A stretch of DNA of 64,000 nt from Lachnospiraceae bacterium. Its GTDB lineage: Bacteria; Bacillota; Clostridia; Lachnospirales; Lachnospiraceae. The position numbers and the translations under genes are program-made. Where the stretch lies: contig RYVZ01000010.1 of NCBI GenBank assembly GCA_003979345.1, positions 1-64,000 of the forward strand. Reading direction: 5' to 3'. The notes beneath the pieces were generated by a model. The model ran no database searches, had not been told where the DNA came from, and saw only the letters and a program-made list of their open reading frames with translations. This document shows, in pieces, positions 1 to 8,096 of this stretch. Numbering within the stretch: the first letter of the stretch is position 1; each line of letters opens with the position of its first letter.

Positions 1-90
1 GGTATAATGTCGCTAGACATTATACCGCGCCGAGCGAAGCGAGTGTGCATGAACGCAGCATGATCGCGAAGCGATTATGGTATAATGTCT
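1..90 (+). promoter_or_regulatory. Promoter-like inverted repeat and mini-hairpin leader upstream of the PAP2 gene
   Basis: Positions 1-11 and 16-26 form a perfect 11-bp inverted repeat around TATAATGTC, so a -10 like hexamer lies on each strand. Next come GCGAAGC hairpins at 34-40 and 66-72 and a second TATAATGTC at 81-89. The arrangement resembles 3195-3350. A promoter role is inferred from the TATAAT matches; the window edge hides any -35 for the first copy. Confidence 0.4.
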
Positions 91-132
91 TACATACCGG
101 CTCAAAATCTTTGGATGACGTGGAGAGTAACG

Positions 133-828
133 ATGAAGAAAAAGAGGCAGATCGTGCCGCCGGTCATGTGGATCGCGGTCTTTTTCACAATCACATTAAA
201 CAATATTACGTATTATGGCGCAAGGGCATTGACCTCAGATTGGTATCATCATGATCTGACAAATAGCTTGGACGAGAAAATTCCTCTTCTGCCGTGGACG
301 ATTCTGATTTATTATGGCTGCTACCTGTTTTGGATCATAAATTATGCGATTGGGTGCAGGCAGGAAAAAGAAAAGGCTTTTCGCTTTATGGGAGCCGATA
401 TTATCGCGAAAACGATATGTCTGTGTTGCTTTTTGATTTATCCGACAACCAATGTCAGACCGGTTGTGGAAGGGCAGTCGCTGTCGCATGAACTGATGCG
501 TCTGCTGTACCGCATTGACGCGGCGGATAATTTGTTTCCATCCATACACTGCCTGACGAGCTGGCTGTGTGTGATCGCGGTGAGGGGCAACGAAAAGATA
601 CCTCGCTGGTACCGCATTACGAGTGTGCTGATCGCAATCAGTATCTTTGTGTCGACACTGACTACCAAACAGCATGTGATCATTGATGTTGCGGGAGGCG
701 TCCTGTTGGCGGAAGTAAGTTATTTCTTGTGTGAAAAATGCGGATTTTCGGGATGGTACGCTAAGGCAGTATCACGACTTTACAGGAAGATCGCAGGGAA
801 AGGAGGGCAGCGTGGCGAAGAAGATTAA
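133..828 (+). CDS. PAP2-superfamily membrane phosphatase
   Basis: A 231-residue integral membrane protein with about five or six hydrophobic segments. The PAP2 signature is present in its C-terminal half: PSIHCLTSW (Ser-x-His block) followed by KQHVIIDVAGG, which supplies the second catalytic His and the Asp. Such enzymes dephosphorylate lipid phosphates such as phosphatidic acid at the membrane. The ATG at 133 is chosen because GGAGAG lies 5 bases before it; the in-frame ATGs at 85 and 115 lack a good site. It overlaps the next gene by 17 bases and heads a phospholipid cluster, so a role in phosphatidate or related lipid turnover is likely. The exact substrate cannot be read from sequence. 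Confidence 0.8.
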   Translation: MKKKRQIVPPVMWIAVFFTITLNNITYYGARALTSDWYHHDLTNSLDEKIPLLPWTILIYYGCYLFWIINYAIGCRQEKEKAFRFMGADIIAKTICLCCFLIYPTTNVRPVVEGQSLSHELMRLLYRIDAADNLFPSIHCLTSWLCVIAVRGNEKIPRWYRITSVLIAISIFVSTLTTKQHVIIDVAGGVLLAEVSYFLCEKCGFSGWYAKAVSRLYRKIAGKGGQRGEED

Positions 829-1369
829 AATATGGATCATTGTGGGATTTGTGCTTGTTATTCTGCTGATCGCAAAGCAGTTGTTCAGCGCGAAGATAGA
901 TTCTGTAGAGTCACTTCAAAAATATATGAAAAGTTTTGGCATTGCGGCACCCCTGGCGCTGACTCTGTTTCAGGCGCTTCAGGTGGTGATACCGGTGCTT
1001 CCGGGATATCTTGGGTGCGCGGCTGGTGCAGTCGCATTTGGAACGATGACGGGTTTTTGGTGCAATTATATCGGAATCAGCCTTGGATCGATCATTGCTT
1101 ATTTTTTAGCAAAAAAATATGGAAAAAATATTGTGCTTTCCATGTTTCCGCAAAAGCAGTATGATAAATGGAGCGGGATTGTCGAAAAAAGTAAGTCCTA
1201 TGCATGGTTTTTGTTCGTAGCAACGTTGCTTCCATTGTTTCCCGACGACTTTTTATGCTACTTTTCGGGTCTAATGAAAATGAAGAGTAAAACATTTATA
1301 TGGATCATCATATTGGGAAAACCCTGGTGTATTTTGGCATACAGCATCGGGTTTGGACTGATCAAATAG
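812..1369 (+). CDS. VTT-domain (TVP38/TMEM64, DedA-like) membrane protein
   Basis: A 185-residue protein that starts with a hydrophobic anchor and carries the VTT core: GYLGCAAGAVAFG, then a second glycine-rich segment, and FPDDFLCYFSGL near the end. VTT proteins are linked to lipid scrambling or membrane homeostasis. The GTG at 812 is chosen as start because AGGAGGG lies just upstream inside the previous gene; longer ATG starts would overlap it by about 100 bases. The tight overlap with the PAP2 gene and the pssA gene 39 bases downstream suggest one transcript for lipid metabolism. Confidence 0.8.
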   Translation: MAKKIKIWIIVGFVLVILLIAKQLFSAKIDSVESLQKYMKSFGIAAPLALTLFQALQVVIPVLPGYLGCAAGAVAFGTMTGFWCNYIGISLGSIIAYFLAKKYGKNIVLSMFPQKQYDKWSGIVEKSKSYAWFLFVATLLPLFPDDFLCYFSGLMKMKSKTFIWIIILGKPWCILAYSIGFGLIK

Positions 1370-1408
1370 AAAAGAGACTTCAAAAAGATTTGGTAAGGGG
1401 AGAGAAAC

Positions 1409-2050
1409 ATGAAGAAAAAGGTACTGGGTTATTATGATTATACGGTCGTACTTACCTATTGTGGGATGCTGGCAGCGTTTGCCGGTATATTGAGGGTACT
1501 GGCTTTTGATTACTGGGGAGCGCTGATCTGCCTGATGATAGCGGGCGTCTGCGATATGTTTGACGGGGCGGTGGCCCAGACGAAAACGCGGAATGAAAAA
1601 GAAAAACGTTTCGGCGTACAGATTGACTCCCTCAGCGATTTGATCAGCTTCGGGATTCTGCCGGCAATTTTTGTATACAGGATCGCGAACGAAAATCTTT
1701 GGGTCGGTGTGGTATGCGCCGCTTTTGTGCTGTGTGCGCTGATCAGACTTGCGTATTTTAATGTGCTGGAGGAGGAGAGGCAGAAGCAGACGACGGAGAA
1801 GCGAAAAAGTTATCTGGGCGTTCCGGTGACAGTGGTTGCGGTTGCACTGCCGCTGGTCTATTTATTACATAAGGAGCACATATGCAGGACTTTGATCTGG
1901 TTTCCGCTCCTTCTGATCCTGATGGGAGCGGGATATCTCATGCCGTTGGAGATCAAAAAGCCGGGCATTATTGGCAAGATCATCATGATCGTGCTAGGTA
2001 TTTTGGAAGGGATCGGGCTGTTCTTTTTTATGGGCGGCGATATTGTATAA
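1409..2050 (+). CDS. pssA: CDP-diacylglycerol-serine O-phosphatidyltransferase
   Basis: A 213-residue multi-pass membrane protein with the CDP-alcohol phosphatidyltransferase signature DG-x2-A-x11-G-x3-D-x3-D, seen as DMFDGAVAQ and then GVQIDSLSD at about residues 48-76. The family joins CDP-diacylglycerol to an alcohol. The neighbouring psd gene makes L-serine the most likely acceptor, giving phosphatidylserine. The ATG at 1409 is preceded by AAGGGGAGAG. A long hairpin follows the stop codon. Another CDP-alcohol transferase, such as pgsA, would be the alternative, but the context favours pssA. Confidence 0.88.
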   Translation: MKKKVLGYYDYTVVLTYCGMLAAFAGILRVLAFDYWGALICLMIAGVCDMFDGAVAQTKTRNEKEKRFGVQIDSLSDLISFGILPAIFVYRIANENLWVGVVCAAFVLCALIRLAYFNVLEEERQKQTTEKRKSYLGVPVTVVAVALPLVYLLHKEHICRTLIWFPLLLILMGAGYLMPLEIKKPGIIGKIIMIVLGILEGIGLFFFMGGDIV

Positions 2051-2051
2051 A

Positions 2052-2150
2052 AAACATTTAGAAACTCTAAGATTGCAAAAAACGCAGTCAAAGAGTTTCT
2101 AAATGTTTATGAGAAATACAAACACAACAAGTTCAGTTTGTATTTCTCAT
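2052..2150 (+). terminator. Two consecutive long perfect hairpins between pssA and psd
   Basis: Arms 2052-2068 and 2092-2108 are a perfect 17-bp inverted repeat around a 23-base loop. Arms 2109-2123 and 2136-2150 are a second perfect 15-bp inverted repeat that begins on the very next base. Neither has a classical T-run, so they could stabilise or process RNA rather than terminate it. Confidence 0.6.
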
Positions 2151-2224
2151 TCGATTTTGTGAGTTTAGCAACTTTCTTTTTGAGTGGTATCGCAAGCAAG
2201 GCTCGCGATATGCAGGGGATTCGT

Positions 2225-3145
2225 ATGAAAAAGAAATTTTCTCATCAGGGGTTTGTGCGCCGTATGGGGCGTAAGGACGACATTGCATGGAATTTGAATA
2301 CGGCGGATGAAGGAGACTCTATGGCGCTTCGTTTCTTGTACCGGACCGCGCCCGGAAGGATTTTCTTAAAGCTTTTGATATGCCCGCCGGTGTCAAAGGC
2401 CGCGGGGTATTTTCTTTCATCGCGTGCTTCTAAAGGGCTTGTGCCCTGGTTTATCCGAAAACATGGTATCGATATGAGGGGTGTTGAAGTCCCGCAGGGG
2501 GGCTTTGCGTCCTTCAATGATTTTTTTTCCAGAAAAAGGAAGGAGACCGCGCAAAGGAAGGATGGCGTGTATCTGCTGTCACCCTGTGACGGCTGGCTTT
2601 CGTTTGCCAAAATACGGAAGAATATGGTGTTGTTGATCAAGGCGACGAGATTTTCACTTGAGGATCTTTTGGGAGATGAGCGTCTTGCGGAACGATTCAT
2701 GGATGGAGAGGCACTGATCTTCAGACTGACACCGGCGGATTATCACCGTTATTGTTATGCGGCAGACGGACAGATCGTGTATGAGAAAAGAATAGAAGGA
2801 AAGCTGCACTGCGTCAGACCGATCGCACTGCGCGGGGTTCCGGTGTTTGCCCGGAACAGCCGTGAATATCAGGTAATAGAGAGCAAAGAGTTTGGATTGA
2901 TCGTGCAGATGGAAGTTGGCGCGCTGCTGGTGGGTAAGATCAATAATCACAGGAGATCACAGAAACTGAACAATGTTCAGCGCGGAACGGAAAAGGGGTA
3001 TTTTGAGTTTGGCGGTTCAACTATCATACTGCTTGTTCAGAAAAATGCAGCGCAATTTTGTGAAAAGTGGGAAAAGAGCTGCGGATGCGGCATAGAGAGA
3101 AAAGTGCGTATGGGAGAGGCGGTCGCGGAAGCAGCGCCAAAATGA
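2225..3145 (+). CDS. psd: Phosphatidylserine decarboxylase proenzyme
   Basis: A 306-residue protein matching phosphatidylserine decarboxylase. This enzyme turns phosphatidylserine into phosphatidylethanolamine at the membrane, using a pyruvoyl group made by self-cleavage. Visible marks are the FFSRK motif near residue 100, SPCDGW, PADYHRYC with the expected His, and FGGSTI near residue 265, where cleavage before the Ser creates the pyruvoyl chain. The ATG at 2225 has AGGGG at the right spacing; in-frame ATGs at 2138 and 2210 do not. It is the final step of the lipid cluster with pssA. Confidence 0.93.
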   Translation: MKKKFSHQGFVRRMGRKDDIAWNLNTADEGDSMALRFLYRTAPGRIFLKLLICPPVSKAAGYFLSSRASKGLVPWFIRKHGIDMRGVEVPQGGFASFNDFFSRKRKETAQRKDGVYLLSPCDGWLSFAKIRKNMVLLIKATRFSLEDLLGDERLAERFMDGEALIFRLTPADYHRYCYAADGQIVYEKRIEGKLHCVRPIALRGVPVFARNSREYQVIESKEFGLIVQMEVGALLVGKINNHRRSQKLNNVQRGTEKGYFEFGGSTIILLVQKNAAQFCEKWEKSCGCGIERKVRMGEAVAEAAPK

Positions 3146-3194
3146 ACCGCGGAAGCGGCGTCAAAATGAATTTCAGGTGGAAGAGTGCGCGGGG

Positions 3195-3245
3195 ATGTGA
3201 TATAATGTCATCGGACATTATATCACATGGAAACGTTTCCATGTG
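3195..3245. promoter_or_regulatory. Overlapping palindromes: TATAATGTC dyad and a LacI/CcpA-type operator-like site
   Basis: Arms 3195-3209 and 3214-3228 form a 15-bp inverted repeat containing TATAATGTC on both strands. It overlaps a perfect 22-bp palindrome at 3224-3245 whose core is TGGAAACGTTTCCA. That core has the central CG of LacI-family operators and fits the loose cre consensus WTGNAANCGNWNNCW. Binding by CcpA or another LacI-family protein is inference. Confidence 0.5.
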
Positions 3246-3338
3246 AGGAGCTTAAGGGATTATGCCGAAAGACCGAACGCTGCGCCGGGAGCGAGCGGAG
3301 TGTGTATCGCGAATCGTGGGTTTGTGCGCAGTACATGC

Positions 3339-3413
3339 TATAGTGTCCGTAATGGGCAGAGTCGAATAGAAAAGGAGACAACTGCTGACATGCTTTGGCA
3401 GTTGTTTTTTATT
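3339..3413 (+). terminator. Candidate short leader: -10 like box and intrinsic terminator before the REC-synthetase gene
   Basis: TATAGT at 3339-3344 follows ACATGC, as in the element at 7066-7078. Arms CAACTGC (3379-3385) and GCAGTTG (3398-3404) then form a hairpin followed by six Ts: a good Rho-independent terminator 94 bases before the ATG. It may act as an attenuator or end a roughly 60-base RNA. The -35 is weak, so the promoter part is uncertain. Confidence 0.5.
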
Positions 3414-3506
3414 TATCCGGGGATATGTGCATGTCGTGTAAAGCACAGAGGTAAAACAAACAGACTATGGGTCAAAAGTGAGCAGAATACAGAAGAGGAT
3501 GGGGCT

Positions 3507-4619
3507 ATGCAGAGAATACTCGTTGCAGATGATGTGGAAATAAACCGAACACTGTTGTGCCACATGCTGGGGAATGAGTATGAGGTAAAAACGGCGTCTG
3601 ACGGGGAGCAGGTGCTTGAGATATTGGAGATGTCCGATGACACGGCGGCGTTGATATTAGATCTTCATATGCCGCGGATGGATGGCTTTTCGGTTATGGA
3701 GCGGATGAGGGAGCACGGATGGATGAGGCGGATCCCGGTTCTTGTCATCACAAGTGAAGTTGCTCCCGAGATTGAGAACCGCTGTTTTGAGCTGGGCGTT
3801 TCCGATTTCATTCATAAACCTTTTGACGAATCAGTCGTGCGGCAAAGGGTCAAAAATACCGTTGAGCTGTTTTTATGTAAAAAAGAGCTCGAGCAGAAGG
3901 TCGAAAGTCAGACGGAGGCGCTGAAGAAACAGAACGAGATCATAGAGTTTCAGGCGGAAAAGTTAAAGGAAGCCGAGCCGTTTAACCATCTGATGATGCA
4001 GTACCGGTGCGCGATCATGGAGGTGGAGACGAAGCTGAAAGTGCTCAATGAGGAATTTTCAAGGGAGTACAACCGCAATCCGTTTGAGTCCATCAAAAGC
4101 CGGTTAAAGACACCGGAAAGCATTTATGAAAAGCTGAGAAAAAAGAGATATACGCTTTCTATTGAAAACATCGCGGAATATCTTACCGACGTTGCAGGAG
4201 TGCGCGTGATCTGTTCGTTTCCTGACGATATTTATCGTCTGGCGGAGCTTTTTACGAAGCAGGATGATATCACACTGCTGAAGGCAAAGGATTATATTAA
4301 AGATCCGAAGCCGAACGGTTACCGCAGTCTGCATCTGATCCTGAACGTGCCTATTTTTTTATCCAGAGAGAAAAAGTACATGAAGGTGGAAGTTCAGTTC
4401 CGGACAATCGCAATGGATTTTTGGGCGAGTCTGGAACATAAGCTGAAATATAAAAGAGATATGGGGAATGCAGAGGAAATCATGCTGCAGTTAAAGCGAT
4501 GTGCGGATTCGATCGGTGTCCTTGATTATGAGATGCAGGAAATCAGGGACAAGATCGACCGCTATAGCAGCGACGGTGGAACCGGACAGACTTTGCAGGC
4601 GGGAACGTTGGCAGATTGA
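3507..4619 (+). CDS. Response-regulator receiver fused to a RelA/SpoT-type (p)ppGpp synthetase
   Basis: 370 residues. Residues 1-120 form a CheY-like receiver with acidic pair D8/D9, phospho-acceptor D52 (LDLHMPRMDG), T82 and K104. Residues about 121-185 look like a coiled coil. Residues about 190-345 are a small-alarmone-synthetase-like domain: SRLKTPESIYEKL, DVAGVR with a candidate metal-binding D228, PNGYRSLH with the nucleotide-stacking Y272, and EVQFRT with the likely catalytic E295. No HD hydrolase, TGS or ACT domain is present. The family transfers pyrophosphate from ATP to GDP or GTP. Phosphorylation-controlled synthesis is inferred; no kinase is adjacent. The ATG at 3507 follows GAGGATGGGG. 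Confidence 0.85.
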   Translation: MQRILVADDVEINRTLLCHMLGNEYEVKTASDGEQVLEILEMSDDTAALILDLHMPRMDGFSVMERMREHGWMRRIPVLVITSEVAPEIENRCFELGVSDFIHKPFDESVVRQRVKNTVELFLCKKELEQKVESQTEALKKQNEIIEFQAEKLKEAEPFNHLMMQYRCAIMEVETKLKVLNEEFSREYNRNPFESIKSRLKTPESIYEKLRKKRYTLSIENIAEYLTDVAGVRVICSFPDDIYRLAELFTKQDDITLLKAKDYIKDPKPNGYRSLHLILNVPIFLSREKKYMKVEVQFRTIAMDFWASLEHKLKYKRDMGNAEEIMLQLKRCADSIGVLDYEMQEIRDKIDRYSSDGGTGQTLQAGTLAD

Positions 4620-4653
4620 GCGTGCGGGCATAGGAAATAAGGAGGCAGACAGA

Positions 4654-5535
4654 ATGGAAAGAGCAAAGGTTTATATGACAAAAGAGATCACACCGCAAAA
4701 TGTGATCGCATTGTATCAGGCGCTTGGCATAACGCTGCCAGGACGCGTGGCGGTCAAGGTCCACTCCGGCGAGGTCGGCAACCAGAATTTTATCCTGCCT
4801 TCTTTTTGGAAACCGATGGTGGACAAGGTGAATGGTACGATTGTGGAGTGTAACACGGCATATGAAGGAGAGCGCAATACGACGAAAGCACATCGTAAGA
4901 CGATGGAACTGCACGGCTGGACGAAGATCGCGCCCGTGGATATTATGGATGCGGACGGGGAAAAAGCCATCCCGGTACCAAACGGTGTTCATTTGAAAGA
5001 AAATTATGTCGGTGCCAATCTCATGAATTATGATTCGCTGCTTGTGCTGTCTCATTTCAAGGGGCATCCAATGGGCGGTTTTGGCGGGGCGCTCAAGAAT
5101 ATTTCTATTGGAATTGCATCATCCCACGGAAAGGCCCATATCCACGGTGCGGGAGACGCGGCGAAGATATGGTCGTCGGATCATGATTCTTTTTTGGAGT
5201 CGATGGCGGATGCGGCACAGTCGGTCGTCAGTCATTTTAAGGGAAAGATCGCTTATATCAATGTCATGAAAAATCTTTCCGTTGACTGTGATTGCTGTGC
5301 GGTGGCGGAAGATCCCCAAATGGCTGATATCGGTATGCTTGCATCCTTAGATCCGGTCGCGCTGGATCAGGCGTGCGTCGATCTGGTCTATGCGTCTGAC
5401 GATAAGGGAAAGCAGCATTTGATCAAGCGGATGGAATCGAGAAACGGTATTCATACAGTGGAGGCAGCTGCAGCACTTGAAATCGGAACGAGGGAGTATG
5501 AGTTGACAGAATGTAAGTCATACCAAAGCATGTGA
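4654..5535 (+). CDS. DUF362 family protein
   Basis: A 293-residue protein resembling the DUF362 family, which is often found near iron-sulfur proteins. Visible features are the N-terminal segment RVAVKVHSGE, an HFKGHPMGGFGGALKN block, and a CDCC cysteine cluster near residue 212. No separate ferredoxin domain is seen and no signal peptide is evident. Its start has GGAGG 7 bases upstream, 34 bases after the receiver-synthetase gene, so the two may be cotranscribed. The biochemical role is not established for this subgroup. Confidence 0.75.
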   Translation: MERAKVYMTKEITPQNVIALYQALGITLPGRVAVKVHSGEVGNQNFILPSFWKPMVDKVNGTIVECNTAYEGERNTTKAHRKTMELHGWTKIAPVDIMDADGEKAIPVPNGVHLKENYVGANLMNYDSLLVLSHFKGHPMGGFGGALKNISIGIASSHGKAHIHGAGDAAKIWSSDHDSFLESMADAAQSVVSHFKGKIAYINVMKNLSVDCDCCAVAEDPQMADIGMLASLDPVALDQACVDLVYASDDKGKQHLIKRMESRNGIHTVEAAAALEIGTREYELTECKSYQSM

Positions 5536-5579
5536 TCTTTTTGTAAAAATTTGAGGCGGGAAGGGTTTCATAATTAACG

Positions 5580-6878
5580 ATGAAGATAAAATTAAGAGAA
5601 AGCAGTTTTTTCTGGGTACTGCTCAAAATGAATGTGCTGCCGCTGATCTTATTGACATTGGTGATCACGATATTTAGTTCTATCCGCTTTGCGTCGTCCA
5701 TGAACGTTGAAACGAAAAACGGACTTGTGAATTTATGTCATGCAGTCGTGATCTTATATGATACGGTGTATGAAGGCGGCTATCATATAGAGGAAGAAGG
5801 AGAGGACATCAGATTACTGAAGGGAGAGCATGTATTAAGCGACCACTTTACGATCATTGATTCGATCAGGGAAGAAACAGGTGTTGACATTACGATTTTC
5901 AGGCAGGATACCCGTGCGGTCACAACGATCCGGACGGATAGCGGTGACAGGGCAGTCGGCACAAAGGCAAATCAGACCGTGGTAGAAGAGGTATTAAGGG
6001 GCGGGCAGCCGCACTTTTATTCAAGTACGATGGTAGAGGGGGTTCGTTATTTTTCTTATTATGAACCGCTTTTCTCACCTGACGGAGTATGTGTCGGTAT
6101 GATCTTTGTCGGGAAACCGTCGGCACAGGTGGAGAAGCTGGTTTTTGACTCATTGATTCCGATCATTGTTTTTGGAATGATCACGATGGCGATCGTATGT
6201 TTTGTGACGGGTCGGTTTTCCAAAAAACTTGTTGTCGCGATCACCAAAACGGAATTATTTATGGAGACGATCTCGGAGGGAGAGCTTCATACCGAATTTG
6301 ACGCGGATGTGTTAGAGCGCAAAGACGAACTGGGAGATATGGGGCGTTATCTGTTAAAAATGCAGAAGTCGCTTCAGGAATTGGTAGAGCAGGACATCCT
6401 GACCGGATTGTATAACCGGAGAAGCGGTGAAAATCTGCTGAAACAGGTGTGTGAGGATTACAGAAACAAGGGGATTCCGTTCTGCGTTGCGATCGGCGAT
6501 ATCGATCATTTTAAGAACGTGAATGATACATACGGCCATGATTGCGGTGATGTGGCGCTTTCCGAAATATCTGCCCTGATCAGGAAGCATATGCAGGGGC
6601 ATGGCTTTGTTGCAAGATGGGGCGGCGAGGAAATGCTGCTGGTATATGAAAATATGCATTTGGACACGGCGGTATCCTATATGACAGAATTGTTGGAAGC
6701 TATCAGGGTCAAGCGGATTCTGTATGGGGAGTTGGAGTTTGGTATCACGATGACGTTTGGCGTCACGGAAGGAAATGACAGGAAAGTCGAGCACATTGTC
6801 CGTGATGCGGACGAAAAGTTATATGAAGGTAAAGACAGCGGGCGTAACAAGATCGTATATGGGACAGCGGTTTCATGA
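5580..6878 (+). CDS. Membrane diguanylate cyclase with extracytoplasmic sensor and GGDEF domain
   Basis: 432 residues. A transmembrane helix at about 18-40, an extracytoplasmic segment to about 185 that resembles a single Cache domain (it contains YFSYYEPLF and GMIFVGKP), a second helix at about 190-212, a HAMP-like linker, then a GGDEF domain at about 265-430. The active-site loop reads RWGGEEM, a GGEEF variant with Met in the last place. No RxxD inhibitory site lies before it. The likely reaction is making c-di-GMP from two GTP. The start codon ATG 5580 has only a distant purine-rich GGGAAGGG, so the start is moderately sure. Confidence 0.85.
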   Translation: MKIKLRESSFFWVLLKMNVLPLILLTLVITIFSSIRFASSMNVETKNGLVNLCHAVVILYDTVYEGGYHIEEEGEDIRLLKGEHVLSDHFTIIDSIREETGVDITIFRQDTRAVTTIRTDSGDRAVGTKANQTVVEEVLRGGQPHFYSSTMVEGVRYFSYYEPLFSPDGVCVGMIFVGKPSAQVEKLVFDSLIPIIVFGMITMAIVCFVTGRFSKKLVVAITKTELFMETISEGELHTEFDADVLERKDELGDMGRYLLKMQKSLQELVEQDILTGLYNRRSGENLLKQVCEDYRNKGIPFCVAIGDIDHFKNVNDTYGHDCGDVALSEISALIRKHMQGHGFVARWGGEEMLLVYENMHLDTAVSYMTELLEAIRVKRILYGELEFGITMTFGVTEGNDRKVEHIVRDADEKLYEGKDSGRNKIVYGTAVS

Positions 6879-6923
6879 CGGTTTATGCCGCCGGGGCAGC
6901 ATGTTCAAGAGCGAAAAATAGAC

Positions 6924-6960
6924 GAGAGGGTCTGCATTCCGTGTGCAGACTCTTTTTTAC
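6924..6960 (+). terminator. Rho-independent terminator after the diguanylate cyclase gene
   Basis: GTCTGCA and TGCAGAC arms with flanking A-G/C-T pairing around a short loop are followed by a run of Ts at 6952-6958. Confidence 0.8.
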
Positions 6961-6977
6961 TTCCTGCACATTTTGAG

Positions 6978-7027
6978 TGTCATAGAATGTCATAGAATGC
7001 CATCAAATGTTATTAAATGCAATAAAA
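6978..7027 (+). repeat. Five 10-bp direct repeats upstream of the LytTR operon promoter
   Basis: Units begin at 6978, 6988, 6998, 7008 and 7018. The first two are TGTCATAGAA; the rest keep TG at the start and an A-rich end. They lie 24-73 bases before the candidate -35. One-turn helical spacing upstream of a LytTR regulator gene suggests binding sites for that regulator, which is inference. Confidence 0.55.
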
Positions 7028-7050
7028 CGCCTGTTCACAACATGCAGTTT

Positions 7051-7078
7051 TTCAACACATATCCGGACATGCTATAAT
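7051..7078 (+). promoter_or_regulatory. Candidate sigma-A promoter of the LytTR/GHKL operon
   Basis: TTCAAC at 7051-7056, a 16-bp spacer and TATAAT at 7073-7078. Transcription would start inside the hairpin that follows. Confidence 0.55.
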
Positions 7079-7079
7079 G

Positions 7080-7349
7080 GTATGGCGCAAAAGAAAACCA
7101 AGCGGCTGCGAAGCAGACATTTGGTTTTCCTGCGCCATACACCGAGCAAACCCCCGGCGAAGCCGGGGAAGGCGCGCGAAAAGCGCGCGTTTGCGAGGCG
7201 AGAATAAGGAAAAGAAAGAGAAGAGGTAAAGAGCAGGCGCGCGAAAAGCGCGCGTTTGCGAGGCGAGAATAAGGAAAAGAAAGAGAAGAGGTAAAGAGCA
7301 GGGCGCGCGAAAAGCGCGCGTTTGCGAGGCGACAGTGGGGAGTGATTTA
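7080..7349 (+). repeat. Hairpin-rich, tandemly repeated 5' leader of the LytTR regulator gene
   Basis: A large stem pairs about 7080-7100 with 7121-7140 and carries GCGAAGC in its tip. A GC-rich hairpin with GCGAAGC follows at 7152-7168. Then a 65-66 bp unit starts at 7171, 7236 and 7302, with the third copy ending near 7332. Each unit holds a GCGCGC-GAAAA-GCGCGC type hairpin and a purine-rich tract. The stretch has no credible ORF on the + strand. It is probably an untranslated leader. Confidence 0.65.
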
Positions 7350-8096
7350 ATGAGAATTGCAGTCTGTGACGATGAGAGTGAGATCAGGGAGGATATCGCG
7401 CAAAAGATCAGGCGCTTTCTGCCGGAGGCGGAAATCTGCCTGTTTGAGAGTGCGGAGCGCTTTCTGATGGAAAAGAGCATGCCGGATATTCTTTTTTTGG
7501 ATATCAAAATGGACGGTATGAGCGGCATGGATCTTGCAGGGAAGCTGCGCAGTCTTGGAATCAATATCACGATCGTTTTTCTGACAGCACTGGAGGAATA
7601 CGTGTATCGGGCGTTTGACGTCGGTGCATTTCACTATCTTCTAAAACCTGTAGACTCCGTAAAGTTCTACGAAGTGCTTGAAAAGGCGGTGAAGGATTGT
7701 GAACGGAATGGCGGAAATCAAAAGCGGCCCGGGGAGCGCTTTGAGGCAAGCCTGACGATCAAAAATAAGGCGCGTACCGAGAAAGTATATTTATCGGAGA
7801 TCGTATATCTGGAAGTGTTTAACCGCAAGGTCACGCTCCACAAGATGCATGAACAGATTGAATTTTACGGGCGGCTGACGGATTTAGAGGAGCGTCTGGG
7901 TATGGATTTTGTGCGCTGTCACAGGGCGTACATCGTGAATCTGCGTTATGTGCGGTGCTATGACGGTGCAGGCATCACACTGGAAAACGGGGAGAGCGTG
8001 CTGATGGCAAAAACGAAATATGCCGGATTTGTTCACAGATATATGGAATATATCAGAAAGCGGGAGGAGGAGTGGCGTGAACGCGGGAATCTTTGA
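7350..8096 (+). CDS. LytTR-family response regulator
   Basis: 248 residues. An N-terminal receiver has the acidic patch CDDESE, the phospho-acceptor in FLDIKMDGMSG, a Thr in FLTALEE and the conserved Lys in LLKPVD. The C-terminal part, from about residue 140, is a LytTR DNA-binding domain (EIVYLEVFNRKV, FVRCHRAYIVNL). Such regulators bind direct repeats to switch on target genes. Start ATG 7350 is preceded by GGGGAGTG. Its 3' end overlaps the kinase gene by 20 bases. Together they look like an AgrA/AgrC-type pair, but no pheromone or AgrB gene lies nearby. Confidence 0.9.
   Translation: MRIAVCDDESEIREDIAQKIRRFLPEAEICLFESAERFLMEKSMPDILFLDIKMDGMSGMDLAGKLRSLGINITIVFLTALEEYVYRAFDVGAFHYLLKPVDSVKFYEVLEKAVKDCERNGGNQKRPGERFEASLTIKNKARTEKVYLSEIVYLEVFNRKVTLHKMHEQIEFYGRLTDLEERLGMDFVRCHRAYIVNLRYVRCYDGAGITLENGESVLMAKTKYAGFVHRYMEYIRKREEEWRERGNL

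Noticed and set aside
235..675. 146-residue antisense ORF over the PAP2 gene
   Set aside because: The + strand frame has clear PAP2 motifs; the antisense frame has none.
7171..7332. 65-bp repeats as CRISPR or coding sequence
   Set aside because: No spacers, only two and a half copies, and the + strand reading frames here are short and low-complexity; the antisense frame is a by-product of the repeats.
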